Part shown: positions 23,546 through 35,408 of the stretch, in pieces
Layout of the letters: each line of letters begins with the position of its first letter
Position numbering within the stretch: the stretch's first letter is position 1
Source of the DNA: Botrytis cinerea B05.10
Lineage: Eukaryota; Ascomycota; Leotiomycetes; Helotiales; Sclerotiniaceae
Length of the DNA stretch: 64,000 nucleotides
Reading direction: 5' to 3'
Assembly (NCBI RefSeq): GCF_000143535.2
Contig: NC_037316.1
Coordinates: forward strand, 1,116,001-1,180,000
Made by a program: the position numbers and the translations under genes
The notes under the pieces: model-generated
Database searches by the model: none
Told to the model about the DNA's origin: nothing
Seen by the model: only the letters and a program-made list of their open reading frames with translations

Positions 23546-24089
23546 ATGCAGTTCAAGCTTACACCACTCCTCCTTCTCCTGCCCCTTTTCCTTGCCCTAC
23601 CCGAGCCGATTTCAGAGGCAATTCCAGAGACTGGCTTCAAAGAAGGAGGCGCCATTACACCTCGTGATGGGCCCGATACACTCATAGCCCGCGCTTGCTC
23701 CTACACCACCGGCTGTACATCCCAAAGTGGAGCCAGTGCTGGAAAGTATTGCGGTTTTTGTACCCAAGTACGCGGAACGTATCATGTCGGAGACATTTAT
23801 CAGTGAGTAGCTTTTCTATCTATTTGCCCCTTAGGTTTCGGTGCTACTTGTTCAAGCTTTTCTTTAGTAGCACTAAGTGATCCGCATATGATGATAGTTG
23901 CTAACTTAAGCATTAAGAGTCAATGGTGGCTCTGGGTCCTCGAGCTGCTGCAGTTATGGAGCAAGCTCGGCTTGTGCTGCACGTTGGCCAGCTGTTAGCC
24001 CGGAGTAAGTACTTTCAAGTAAGAAGTTATATCCAGCTGACAATTATAGTGTTCTTGTCAAATGCGCCAACAATGGTAGAGGATATTAG
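23546..24089 (+). CDS. Small secreted eight-cysteine protein (effector-like candidate)
   Basis: Three exons, 23546-23802, 23918-24004 and 24050-24089, give 127 residues. The N-terminus MQFKLTPLLLLLPLFLALPEP is a clear signal peptide with a cleavage site near residue 20-25. The mature part is small, Gly/Ser-rich and holds eight Cys: C-S-Y, G-C-T, Y-C-G-F-C, S-C-C-S-Y, S-A-C and V-K-C. An even number suggests four disulfides. The third exon supplies the eighth Cys and uses a perfect GTAAGT donor at 24005; without it the protein would stop at once with seven. Small size, secretion, Cys content and a gene-poor setting are typical of fungal effectors, but no known family matched by eye and the role is inference. 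The TATA-like element upstream is at about 23446. Confidence 0.7.
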
Positions 24090-25129
24090 CTGCATGGAGG
24101 CCGCAGATTAGCTAGAAATTTCACTCTTTTTTCTTATTCAAATTACGAGGTATGCACGGCAGAGCAAACTTACAAGTTTTGCTTTACCCACAGTCTTTTC
24201 TTATGAAACTTGCAAATGGGCGTTTCAAATCTATCCATCTATGTATTCCTGGCGTTTTATTCGATAACAGTCTTTTAGTATTACGTAGCTATAACCAATA
24301 AAACAAAACCCAATTGAGTACTCAAGTTTACAGAGCCATCACTGCTGGTGACAATTGGATTGATTTACAGGCAATTGCAACTAAAATTAAAAGACAAGAT
24401 CAAGGGAATGCCCTTAGCATAACTAACCATCACCAATATTAATTTGTGCTTTAGACTGAAAGTTAAAGCTACCCAAAGCAAAAAATATATTAACAGAATC
24501 ACCACTTAGTAATCATTATTCCTCAATCTAGTTGAATAGATATGATCCATTGCTCATTCCTTCAGAACTTCAACAAAACTTTATCTAAATCCAAGAAGTT
24601 TTTTCGGGTCTAAAGAAAAGGGTTGGAATTCTCCTTCGTCACTGAGAGGAAGCTTGTTGTATTGCATAGAGTGAAATAAAGACATTTCGGGATCAATAAT
24701 TGACACCAGCCGCCCAAATACTTTACTGGAGACTACCAGTCTAGGAATCAGCGGAAGTGAGCTTTGCACTGGAGTTCTGGGAGATTAATATTGTGCTGGG
24801 AAGCTCGAGGAAGAAGATGAGAGTTGTTTCATTCTAAATCCTTGGGTATGGAATTGCCTTAAAGAAAACATGAAATAAGTATACAGGCGTTGTTACCCAA
24901 GAAGATAGACACATGCTTTTGGCTTGTGGGGGTTCTCATAATATTCTGAGTTGTCAAGACAAACGAGAAGAAAGGGGAGGACGTTTTAAAAGTGGGGTTA
25001 ATTGGTCATCGATATCAAAAGTGGACCGTCAGCCTTGCATTGAAGGCTGCCGAGCTCGGCTTCAAAATATATTTCTAACCCCTCCAACATTCATGACTCT
25101 TTACAATTAAGCAACAACTACATATTACA
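24090..25129. other. Intergenic, AT-rich; promoter of HIS5 at right end
   Basis: No convincing gene. A 62-codon minus-strand frame (24581-24769) has ordinary composition but no supporting signals. A TGACTC element at 25094-25099, about 30 bp upstream of the HIS5 start, is close to the Gcn4/CPC1 site TGACTCA (last base T instead of A). Confidence 0.5.
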
Positions 25130-26468
25130 ATGCCTTCTCGTACAGATTCCCCATTCAACTTGCAGACATGTGCTCGACCTAATATTCTTGCATTGGAGCC
25201 ATATCGTTGCGCACGAGAGTAAGCGTCCTAAAATCCCATCTTTGATGTCTGTTTACTGACTCATATTCTCATTCAGTGATTATAAAGATGATGGAACAAA
25301 TATCCTTCTCGATGCCAATGAGAACGCTTACGGCCCATCTCTTCCAGACAGCGTCACTTCGAACCAATCCCTCAATTTCCTTGGGCTGAACCGCTATCCC
25401 GACCCTCATCAACACCCTCTCAAATCTCTCTTATGCAAATTGCGCAACACACACCACCATACCGATCTGCCCCTCCACCCTCTCAACCTCTTCCTCGGCG
25501 TTGGTTCCGATGAAGCAATTGATGCTCTTCTCCGTTGCTTCTGCACACCCGCAATCGATTCAATTCTCGTCTGCCCGCCAACTTATGGCATGTACAGTGT
25601 ATCTGCGCAAGTCAACGATGTAGCACTCGTTAAAGTACCATTACTACCAGCTCCCGAGTTTGGTCTCGATGTTCCAGCTATTCTTGACACACTGTCAAAA
25701 CCACAACCAAAACCCATCAAGCTCATCTACATTTGTTCGCCTGGAAACCCTACTGGATCATTAATTCCAAAAGAACAGATTGAGCAAGTATTATCGCACA
25801 AGACATGGAATGGTATCGTGGTGGTCGATGAAGCATACATAGATTTCTCACCGGACGGGTCATCGCTTGCAGAATGGGTGAACGAATGGCCAAATCTAGT
25901 GGTGTTGCAGACACTGAGTAAGGCATTTGGCTTAGCTGGTATCAGACTTGGTGCTGCGTTTGCTAGTGTTGAAGTTGCAGCATTGTTGAATAACTTGAAG
26001 GCACCATATAACATTAGTTCACCTACAGAGGCTCTTGCTTCTCAGGCCCTGAAGGAAGACGGATTGTCAGTTATGACCGCACATAAAGAGAAGATTGTGG
26101 AGCAAAGACAAAGATTACTATCTGAATTACCAAAGGTCAAGGGTGTAGGGAGATTCAGAGGTGGTGTAGCGAGCAATTTCTTGCTTGTGGAGATTTTGAA
26201 TGAGAATGGGCAGCCAGACAACGAGGTTGCAAGAAAAGTTTATGAAAGCTTGGCGGAGAACAGGGGAGTTGTGGTTAGATTCAGAGGAAAGGAACACGGC
26301 TGCCTTGGTTGTGTGAGAATCACTGTTGGGACAGAAGATGAAGTAACGAGGTTCTTGGGACAAATTGGTGGAGTTATCGAAGAGGTGTGGAAAGGCGAGG
26401 GAGCGAAAGTAGAAAGTGCTGAGGCAGAGCAAAAGAAGGAAGTGAAGGCTAATAATATCTTGGCATAA
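25130..26468 (+). CDS. HIS5: Histidinol-phosphate aminotransferase
   Basis: PLP enzyme of histidine biosynthesis, converting imidazole-acetol phosphate and glutamate to histidinol phosphate in the cytosol. Exons 25130-25218 and 25277-26468 give 426 residues, normal for fungi. Class-I/II aminotransferase fold: NIL-LEPYRCARDDYKDDGTNILLDANENAYGP near the N-terminus, LFLGVGSDEAIDALLR, then YICSPGNPTGS, VVVDEAYIDFS, and the PLP Lys about residue 245 in TLSKAFGLAGIRLG. The C-terminus carries the conserved small-domain Arg (CVRITVGT). The intron is 25219-25276 (GTAAGC...TTCAG), and the start at MPSRTDSPF is the first ATG of the exon. General amino-acid control is likely: a TGACTC element lies about 30 bp upstream. 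No other histidine genes are in the window. Confidence 0.96.
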
Positions 26469-27439
26469 AATAGAAGGATAGACATGCAGAAACGATGTAG
26501 ATACCATATATTGTTTTGAAATTTGAACATCTAGCGGCACACAGATTCTTCAAACTGACAATCCTGTGACACTGAAGTAAAGTTCACAAATGCATAAGAC
26601 AGTGTAGCTATATCCCGTCCAGACTTCAAGGCAGATCTTGCATGTGAAAGTGCCAATTTTGGTGATAGATGATGCACTCTTAGAGGCTCTAAATCTTTGG
26701 TTAAGGGCAAACAGCCCTTTGAGATTTCTGAGATATTGGAAGTTATTGAAGCTTGGGTTTCCAAGGCTACTTGACGTTGTCAGATTCCTGATCTTCAAGA
26801 CTACCACGGGGATCGTGGGATGATTAGCATCTGAATTGCTGATTTCATTCTCTATTGGCCTTTGAATTGCAGAGAAGCTACAAAGTTGTGTGAAATATAG
26901 CCAGTCTATCCCCATACTCTCCGCATATCTGCATATAAAACAGAGCCGGGTCAATTTCAATGCACCCGATGTAAAAGAAATCTGGTATAGAACGTTTCTA
27001 TTATCTCATTAGGTCATCCTAACGAAGCTAAAGTACAGATTTAGACACTCTTATCTTTATGTTGGCCTTGAATAACTGTAAAAGACGAATGAAGATATGA
27101 AAACTACTTCTTTCAACTGATACCCCATCGACATATCAACGGTAACCTTGATACATCATAATTCATCCTAACATCTGATCTGGAATCGGATAACTTGTGG
27201 AATCCGCTCCTGTCAGATTATCATTCATACTGTAATCAACTAACCCTCAATACTATTTCCTGGAGACAAAGCGAAGAGAACAAGGGAAAACAAAAAAAAA
27301 AGAAATGGTCACCAAATTGTCGGCGTGTGACATTTTGGTATACGCCAGGAAGACGTTGGTAATGTACTATAGCCCCCTTCTTTTCATATCCAACCTCAGA
27401 TATCTTGGTGTTTCCAAGAACTCTAGGGTAGATAAAAAC
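26469..27439. other. Convergent flanks, no gene seen
   Basis: Lies between the stop of HIS5 (+) and the stop of the 2EXR gene (-). Overlapping frames of 60-136 codons on both strands around 26530-26960 are mirror images of one AT-rich stretch and have no domain signal. Confidence 0.5.
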
Positions 27440-29177
27440 TCACAAGAAAGGCCGGCTCAACATGTAGTCGATGCCAAGCCACTTCTCATGATTAACTCCA
27501 TACTCTCCCTCACAATACTCAACAACAAATGTATGATAGGACTCTTCTTCTGAGATCAATTCACCCAGCTCATTTTCAGCAAGACCCCATTCTTCTTCCG
27601 GCAAATCATCTTTGTCAAACTTAGATGTAAAATCATCGGCATCGACGTCATCAACTTGACCAGCGGGCTTAGCTGGCTTTGGATGGTACTCCTCGCAGGG
27701 GGGATGTTGATAAGTCACACCTGGTATTCGAGAATTGTTACAATCGCAACGTTGATACTGGCCCATATGTGATAGTTTACCATTACGAGCCGCTCCCACG
27801 ACTGAAACGGAAGGGACTTTCCAAGTACAAGTCAGATCCCACTTCATATCTGTAAAACCTCTGACAATTTTGAGAGCCCCGCAGAAGGCACAGAAATTTG
27901 AAGGGTGAAGGCGGATATTGGCAGGAATATTGTGAAATGTAATATCCCCTTTCTGATAGGGGTTGATATCTTCAACGACCACGTATAGTCTCTTCAAGGA
28001 ACTGAATCTGGCGAGTATATTTGATGTAGAGTGACAGAAATACTCCATACTGTTGGCCGAATATCTTTGGGGCACATCAAAATAGATTGAGTTGACAGCT
28101 ACTCGTGTAATTGACTTCAAATCCTGTCTTCCTAGTCCCATCTTACCAAGCGGACCAATATCGACATGTTCGAACCAACCGTTCTCCTCATATTTATAGC
28201 CCGTAAGCCAGTTGGAGAAGTAGATAACATCAATGTCATATCTGATGTAGATATTCGCCGGGTGGGATTGTGTTGGAAAGCTCAAATTGTAAACCTTCTG
28301 CGCAAACGATCTGGCTTCTTTGTTCTAAGGGGTTGAATTGTTAGCGACATTAATATCATAGCATCATAGAGAATGAGCAGAGTATTCAATAGTCCGGACT
28401 TCAGTTCAACGATCAAAAAGTTCAAAATCTTAAATCCCTTTAAATATTGAACTAATTTCAGGAATCGAAATAGATTTGATTATTGGACCAATTTTAAATA
28501 ATGAGTTTGTGAAATTGCCAAGTATGTATTCGAAATCTCAAAATCAGAATCCTAGATTAAGCTGTAGTCTGGACTGTCGGAAATACTAGGATCGAGCATC
28601 TTGACGAGGACTTTTCCGAATAACAAAACACAGTATATGAAAACGGATTAAGCTTACTATGTGCAATAGAGAAGGTGGTTTAGAATGGAACGAGAAGTAC
28701 TTGTCCTGGTCTTTGTCGTAAATGACATCAATGATTCGGGCTCCGGGTAAATTTAATTTCCAGATCATTGTGCGTAGCTCCAAAGAAAGATTCTGAAAAT
28801 TTGGAAATGTGCTAGAAATTGTTGACAGTGCCGTATTATTTTGGGCTGTAATGAACTCAACTTGTGGATCTTGTACAACCTGGAGCACATCCAAGTCAGC
28901 AATGAGGGTTTAAACCAGGAATTGGGTTGGAAAGTTAAGAAAAGAGGAGGCCCTAGGCGATTATTACTCTTGCATTGCTTAACTTCGGAGTGGTTACCTC
29001 TGACAGATTGGACCCAAAAGTCTCCAACAAATTATCCTCTGAAGAATTTGAGGAGATAGATGGCACTGGCATGTTTGCAATTGCAGCTATGGCAACCAAT
29101 TGAAGTTGATCCGCGAGTTGATCACTAAACTGATCAAGTTGCATAACTCCTTGAGAAGAAGAAGAGCTCATTTTCAC
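27440..29177 (-). CDS. 2EXR-domain protein of unknown function
   Basis: Exons 28998-29177, 28658-28879 and 27440-28324 give 428 residues. The N-terminal part is low-complexity. The 2EXR domain spans about residues 85-160: FPNFQNLSLELRTMIWKLNLPGARIIDV, then FSFHSKPPSLLHI joined across the second intron to NKEARSFAQKVYNL. This matches the fungal-only 2EXR pattern in which two ExR motifs flank the segment; the first reads LELR and the second KEAR. These families are large in Leotiomycetes and their function is unknown. The C-terminal half has a possible Cys/His cluster (CAFCGAL...CDCNN) and an acidic stretch. Introns: 28880-28997 (118 nt) and 28325-28657 (333 nt), the latter unusually long, so another exon inside it cannot be excluded. 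Starts at 29177 and 29171 are equally possible. Confidence 0.72.
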
Positions 29178-29875
29178 CTATACAGACCAAGATGAGAACT
29201 AAGATTGGTGTGCTGCAGAAAATGAAGTAGTTGTCTCTGGTCGGTAGCTGTAAAGTTGGGTGTAATATCAACGATCTACAATGAGAAGTGCATCAGTGGA
29301 TATTGCTAGCAAATAAGATGGCAATTCATACCTCTCTCTACCTGCAGAGAGGAATAAAGAGAAGATACCAGTAGTAATGCAGTATCGGATGAGATATCCT
29401 GAATGTTATGTGTGAAGAAAGCTGTCTGTCTGAGAAGAAGAAGATGGCAATACGCTTCAAATGCTGTAACTAGGAGACCTGTTGTTGAAGCTTCTTTATA
29501 ATGTATAGAATAAGGTAGATTGCTTCTTTGTACTCTTGGTATAATATGTCCAATTCACTGTATGATATTCCCCAGATGAACCATAAGAGCCCCGAGCTGA
29601 AATTCGAGATAATATGTGACTGGGAGAGGGTTGGCAAGTGGTTGTCTTCTCAACCTTTTTGTTTATGGAAGAACAAGATAAGGTAATCAAGGCAACCTCG
29701 AACATATAAACAACATCCAATCAAAGCAGATGGACTCGAAGAGAGAAGGTGCAAAGAGAGAAGGTGCATTGGGTCCGTGCGGCATCAAATAACAAACAAC
29801 AACTTCCTTTTTTCCAAAGACCTTCAACTTTGATCAACTCTTACCATTTTTTATTATCAATGTATACACCTCAAG
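29178..29875. promoter_or_regulatory. Divergent promoter region between 2EXR gene and zinc-knuckle gene
   Basis: A 698-bp stretch between two start codons facing away from each other. It holds GAAGAAGA-type purine runs and several short AT tracts but no element I can name. Confidence 0.45.
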
Positions 29876-31961
29876 ATGTTTCCTGGAAAAGAAAGTCGAC
29901 ATCAGAGTGCGTGGGAGGAAGAAGCTTTATTAGAGCTTCTCTTTAGAGCCCCAAATTTAGTAACTAATGATGATCTGCTAAACATCTCTTTGAGCAACTT
30001 AGCCAAGAATGTGAACGATGAATTATCAGCTTCTTTCATCATGAAGATATACTGTCGATGGCTCGAAGTCCATCGGAGAAGCCCATTACAATTATTTAAA
30101 GCTTGGCCAAACACGATTAAGCAGTGGGTGGAATCATTGGAACACCGCGGAGTTGACAAGGAAATAGTAATAGCACACGTTGTGGACTGGAAGAAAGACA
30201 ATGGTCCTTCCACGATTAATGGCGCGAAAGGATGGATCGAGGAAAAGCACCTTCCTTCCGTTGGCGAGATTGAAAGAGTGTTTGATGAAAAACATAGCTT
30301 AAACGAAGATAAACCTTCGGATAAAGGATGCTTTGATAGAGGTGAGTATCGATCGGACAGGCCCTCAAGCAAATCAGATCTTGGAGGCGCTCGTTCAGAG
30401 TATGTCCCATCGAGCTACATCTGCAATCGATGCGGGAAGAATGGTATGGACCCTTTTCAAAATACACTCCGATGATGAAAGTCTTTATCTCCATCACCGT
30501 CATCACCTCCTGGAGCAAGTAATGACCACTAACAATGAATAGGCCACTTGGTCAAACAATGTCCAACAAATATGGTGGATAATCATGATAAAAATACCAC
30601 GAGGAAGATTGCTGATAGATTTCCAGGACCCTGCTTTTGACATGAAGCCACCGGAGTCATACAAATGCTCAATTTGCAACAAATCCGGAAAGCACTGGTA
30701 TTCGCTATGCCCAGAGAACATCAGAGAAGACTCCATCACCCAAAAACGTCTGGTTGCTAGGATGAAAGCCAGAACCGAAAAAAGGACTTTGGATAAGAGA
30801 GATGGCCACAAGGCTAAACGAGAGGGAACTTCAACATCAATCTATTCCAAAATAAAAGGCGCGGAGCGGGATTCGAGACATTGGCGAGTCAGAAAATTGG
30901 ATACGTTTGAAAAGTCAGGTTCTTCTAAACGAGAACAAGCAATGGCTTTGGATCATGGTAGCGAGCGAGAACCAGAATTGTCAGCTCTTAACATGCTTGA
31001 ACAACTTGCGGATATCGAGGAACGCATACACAGAGCCTCCATGGCTATGGCAGAAGATACCGGCATGACGATGGAAGTCGTGGCAGAAGTGACTGGTGTG
31101 TCGATCTCCAATGTGGCCTCTACCATCATGGCAGCGAATCGCAAGCGTGCCCGCTCCATGGAAATGAGTGATATTGGTTTCAAGGAGCGTCAACGTACCA
31201 TCAGACAAAAGGTTGAATGTGATGATAGAGAAGAGCTGATGCATTGTGTTGATGACACAAGATCCCTACATTTGGATGTTGAAAGACACAACGCAGATGC
31301 AAGGGGAATTTTCAAGGAAACGGATCCCTACAGTGCAGAATTTGAATTAAGCCAAAACCTTCCTGCCAGAAACTCGACAAATTCAACGCAAGATTCTATG
31401 CAAAGCCCACAGTCTGATTTGAACATGCGCCCACAAGAGGTTTCACCTATGGATACTTCTAGCGAAGACGACATCCGAACTCCTGTGGATGATATGGAAG
31501 CAGGGTGTGACTCGCCACCGGTTCGTTTAGAGACTCCAGAGAAAATCTATTCCGATTTTGTTAAAAGCCTGATTGCAAATCGAACAGAAGGTCAAATTGT
31601 AAACCTGAGAAGAGAACGCCATACAGCGATAAAGCTGTGGGATGAAGATGACCAACGTCGCAGGGGACAATTGCATATTTCAACATCGTAAGTTACATAC
31701 CTGTTGTCTAAATAGGAGTGTGAGGTAACAATAATTAGATCACCGCAAAGCTCTTCTCCATTGTCTTCTGTTTCATGGACGGCCTCGGATCATACACTCG
31801 ATCATTCACCTGGCCGAGTTTCAAGTAAGATTCCTTACTTCGGTCTTGACAAAAACACCTCAACCTCCCCAGACTCCGATATTGAAATACAAGAGCAAAC
31901 TTCTGGAGACCAGGGACATGCTAATGATGGTAACAGCTTGACGGATGCAGCGGGTGACTAA
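29876..31961 (+). CDS. Protein with paired zinc knuckles, unknown function
   Basis: Exons 29876-30443, 30543-30574 (32 nt), 30627-31687 and 31739-31961 give 627 residues. The N-terminus is helical and charged (HQSAWEEEALLELLFRAPN). The first knuckle, Y-I-C-N-R-C-G-K-N-G-H-L-V-K-Q-C, is split by intron 1. The second, C-S-I-C-N-K-S-G-K-H-W-Y-S-L-C, follows a CPTNMDPAFD linker that resembles the zinc-knuckle linker of Mpe1/RBBP6-type proteins, but no RING or DWNN domain is visible. A basic stretch and a long Ser/acidic disordered tail follow. RNA or single-strand nucleic-acid binding is the natural guess. The 32-nt second exon is needed: reading through its 52-nt intron (donor GTGGAT, weak) hits a stop. 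It is divergent from the 2EXR gene. Confidence 0.75.
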
Positions 31962-32418
31962 TCGTTATGACTATAGCAGTTTCGATCTGAAGGGGATCTT
32001 TAAATTGGCGAAACAGCGGATATCGAAAATGATGTAAGCAGCTACTTCGCAAAATCTGGGTTGTTTTTATTACACAGACTTTGACAATTATTTTGCTTCT
32101 AAAGTAGCTTTTTGAAGTTGCTGTTGTATGAGAGTTGAAGGTTGGGAGGTATGGTACACTGAGTGATAGGTGACAAGAGAAGAGCATTTTAGCTTGCTAT
32201 TTGTGCAAGGAGAGAAACATATGAATCAGAGTACCTCAATAATGGTGCCGCTCGCGTGACAAATCTAGGTTTTGACTGTAAATTCGCCTTGCGCCAGTTT
32301 TATGCCTGCAGTTAAACTCCTAAACTCCTAACTTTCCCTTTGGTATCGACTGCTACGAGCTGCTTACTGCCATTACTGTTGACCAATTTTAGTAGACCAG
32401 CCTCTTATGTTTCCACAA
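31962..32418. other. Convergent 3' flanks, no gene seen
   Basis: This 457-bp stretch lies between the stop of the zinc-knuckle gene (+) and the stop of the AP-2 sigma gene (-). Nothing beyond expected 3' UTR sequence is visible. Confidence 0.6.
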
Positions 32419-33081
32419 TCATTCCAATTTATCCAGATGCTCCAACCTCGTCAAAACAACTTGTTTACTCGTCTCCTCAATTTCTCCAGCCAAAAATACT
32501 TCATCTAATATGGCGTACACCTATCATCCCGAAAAATCAGCACCATTCCATTCCCTTTTCATCTCCTCCTCGCACTCTCTAATCTGAAATTACCAATCCC
32601 TGATTCCCTCAGAGGGGAAACATACCTTATAAAAATTAAACACCAAATCCAATTCACACACATTCCCGAAAAAGCTATCCAGCACCTCGACAAAAAAATG
32701 TATCGCCTCTAGATACGCCAACTCATTATCATTCGCATCGACGCACGCGCAGAAGAAGAGACCCGCATAGCGACGATAGACAATTTTATTATTGCGAAAC
32801 TCGACGAAATTCGATTGGTATTTTTGATCGCGCGGGGCTACGAGTCGATGCACCTGGTGGGTTGTTAGATTGGAAGTTGCGAGAATAGGGGGAGGACAAT
32901 GTACTTCGCCCTTGAGCTTGATCTTCTCTTCATCGTTGTAGGGAGCGTACCATTTCGCGAGTCGGGTTTTACCTCTGTGTGCAGGGGAATGCGTGGTTAG
33001 AGATGAGGGGTGGATTGGGAGAGGGGAGGGAGTGGGAATTACGTACTGGCGGTTTTGTATCAGGACGAAGGAGAGAACCAT
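32419..33081 (-). CDS. APS2: AP-2 clathrin adaptor complex sigma subunit
   Basis: Small subunit of the AP-2 adaptor, which helps select cargo for clathrin-mediated endocytosis at the plasma membrane. Exons 33047-33081, 32905-32974, 32626-32853 and 32419-32520 give 144 residues, the usual size. Almost every position matches the family: [95 protein letters not shown], ending [11 protein letters not shown]. The longin-like fold is complete. Introns 1 (72 nt) and 2 (51 nt) are multiples of three without stops, so an unspliced message would still read through. Intron 3 contains stops. Identification is secure. Confidence 0.97.
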
Positions 33082-35408
33082 TGTGTGTTTGGCTTGCAGC
33101 TTTTGAAAGGGAGGGCGATGGTTGTGAGATGAGGTGAGGTTATGGGAGGTCCGGATATTACGGTGGTCGAGATGTGGCTGTGGGGTGGGTGGGTGCGTTT
33201 AGTGCACTGTAGCTTGAGAGCCGAACGTTACGAGAAGATATGATATGATATGATATGGATGCGGGTTTACGAATGTCATTTTGCTGGAAATGCATTTTAC
33301 AATTTGGGGGGTTTCAACTCTATATTGGTTGAAAGTATGGGACATGTTGTTCAGGAGTTAAACTTATACGTGCAAACTGTTACGATGTTAAATGATTGAA
33401 TTTCTAAATCTCAGTCTCGAACAAATTGGTTGGGGGTGAATAGATAGCCCCTTTTTGATTGCTTTTCGAGCTGGATTCATCATGGACAGTTTTACCGAGT
33501 GGTTGTAAAATTGACTTTCGGATCTAGTGTTTCTTCAATGATTCATATGGGGGTTTTGAGTGAAGTACTTTTGTATTTATTTACTGGTACATTTGCGATA
33601 ATAACTTGGGTTGCTTCAAACAGAAGTTGAAGCAATTTGCTCCAAACACATCGGGTTAGTTGAACTAGATGGTGTTGAGTGGACTACACATTCAGCTGGA
33701 GTTTACGGCCTTCCTCCTCTTATACATTTTGCTATTATTCTGGTTGCTCCGCTCTGCGCCGTGGGAGGAAGAAAGTGGCTTTTCTCAACTATGACAAATC
33801 TCTCGTCGCGAGTTGCCCGAGTCTGGCATGAGCATGGCTCTCTCACTCTCACCCGTCACAAATCCAATCAGTATTTACTACGTACCCAAACACTCCATGA
33901 ATCCCTCCGCTACACTCTCCAGACTCTCCGAAACACTCACTCATCCTACATAGCTCGAAGTGTGGCAGAACCGTATTTGCATTCCCATTTAGCATTTCCT
34001 AAGCATGATTGCCTGCAGCGACTCCAGTGCGTCTCTTCGTTCTGATCGCGAATATCTTGTATATTTCTCGAGATATTTTAATACTCTTGGTGACCAACAC
34101 CCCTTGAAACTTCATGGGGCTTTACAAATTTCTATCCCAGAAGTAAACTTGCACTCGTGCTCAGAAAACAGCCAATGTTCACTAATCTCCTAGCCCCTTT
34201 TCAACCCAACCCTCTTCTCTCCTCTCCTCTCTTCTTCCCTCAACCACCAAGACCCCAGATTTACCGCCCCGAAAGCCCCGTAGACTCACTCAGAAACACG
34301 ACCAAGAGATCCAATCTCAACACAGGAAAACTCTCTAAAGAGTCATGTGCATAGTAATCCTACCCACATTACATAGTTATAATTTCCAATGAGCAACATT
34401 CCCATTCCGAATCACGACTTAATACTAGAATCTCGAGTTCATTGCACCAATCTCCTGAACCTTTTTCTCCCAACCTGTTATGATATACATACCATACACT
34501 CATTTATCATAATAAGTAGCTAGCTAGCTACCAGGTCAGATATCCGTGTACAGACACTATATATATCATCTCTACTGCAGATCAGCACCATCATCAGTAC
34601 CACCAGTATCAGCACCGGCGTCGGCACCAACATCAACTTCAACCTCAATCCCAATTCCCCAATGCACGACACGGGGGCTACCTAGTATTACCCCTCAACA
34701 GCCATAATGACGTCATTCTAATAAAATCACTAATCTCACCTAGGGAGGCACACACAACTAGACATCCTCCTCCAAAATATCCCGCCCAAGCGAAAGATTC
34801 CAATATAGTGTGCAACATACCTACCTACCTACTTAACTACCTGTCTAGTAGAACCAATATGCACCCTAGACCTTGAAATCACTTCACAAAGATTCATCAC
34901 GTCAAACATATAAAGTAAAGATTTTTAAAAACTTTCATTTTAATTTCAGAAAAAGAACTATAATGCCCTCCCTATGTCCGTAAACAACGCAAACGCTCCC
35001 TATAAAATATCATCAATAACCGTATAGTCATTCCTACCAACCCATTCCACTCCATCCCATCCATCCATTAGAAGATACCCACTTGGAACCAACCAAAAGG
35101 CAGCGACCGACAGAACTAAAGAAGTCGCACAACTAAATAAAAAAAAAGAGAAAAAGCTTCACAGACAACAAAGTTTGCCGTGCATTCGTGCTAGTCCCTG
35201 TATTTCCTTCACCGGATTTCGTAATATGGTAATCGTCGTATGTATATCAACCTGCGTGATTCTCGCTGACTCCTCATGTTCTCTCAGCTAATATCATGAT
35301 ATAAATTTTTGCTTTTGTATTTGGACCCCTCAGCCGAAGATGTATTGACCTCTCTTATGAGAGTTGTAAGGAGTCCCCTTTCCACGATGTGTTGCATTTC
35401 TGCTAGAT
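33082..35408. other. 2.3-kb gap, no convincing gene
   Basis: The left end is the AP-2 sigma promoter and the right end the 3' flank of the reticulon gene. A 144-codon plus-strand frame (33611-34045) contains one hydrophobic stretch (LIHFAIILVAPLCAVGG) but has no start context, introns or relative I recognise. Short TAGC and CTAC repeats occur near 34515-34535 and 34822-34850. Long T/A tracts near 34920-35160 fit 3' UTR or spacer sequence. Confidence 0.45.

Noticed and set aside
33611..34045. 144-codon plus-strand frame as a possible membrane protein gene
   Set aside because: One hydrophobic stretch only, no signal peptide, introns, or recognisable family, and it sits in AT-rich spacer.
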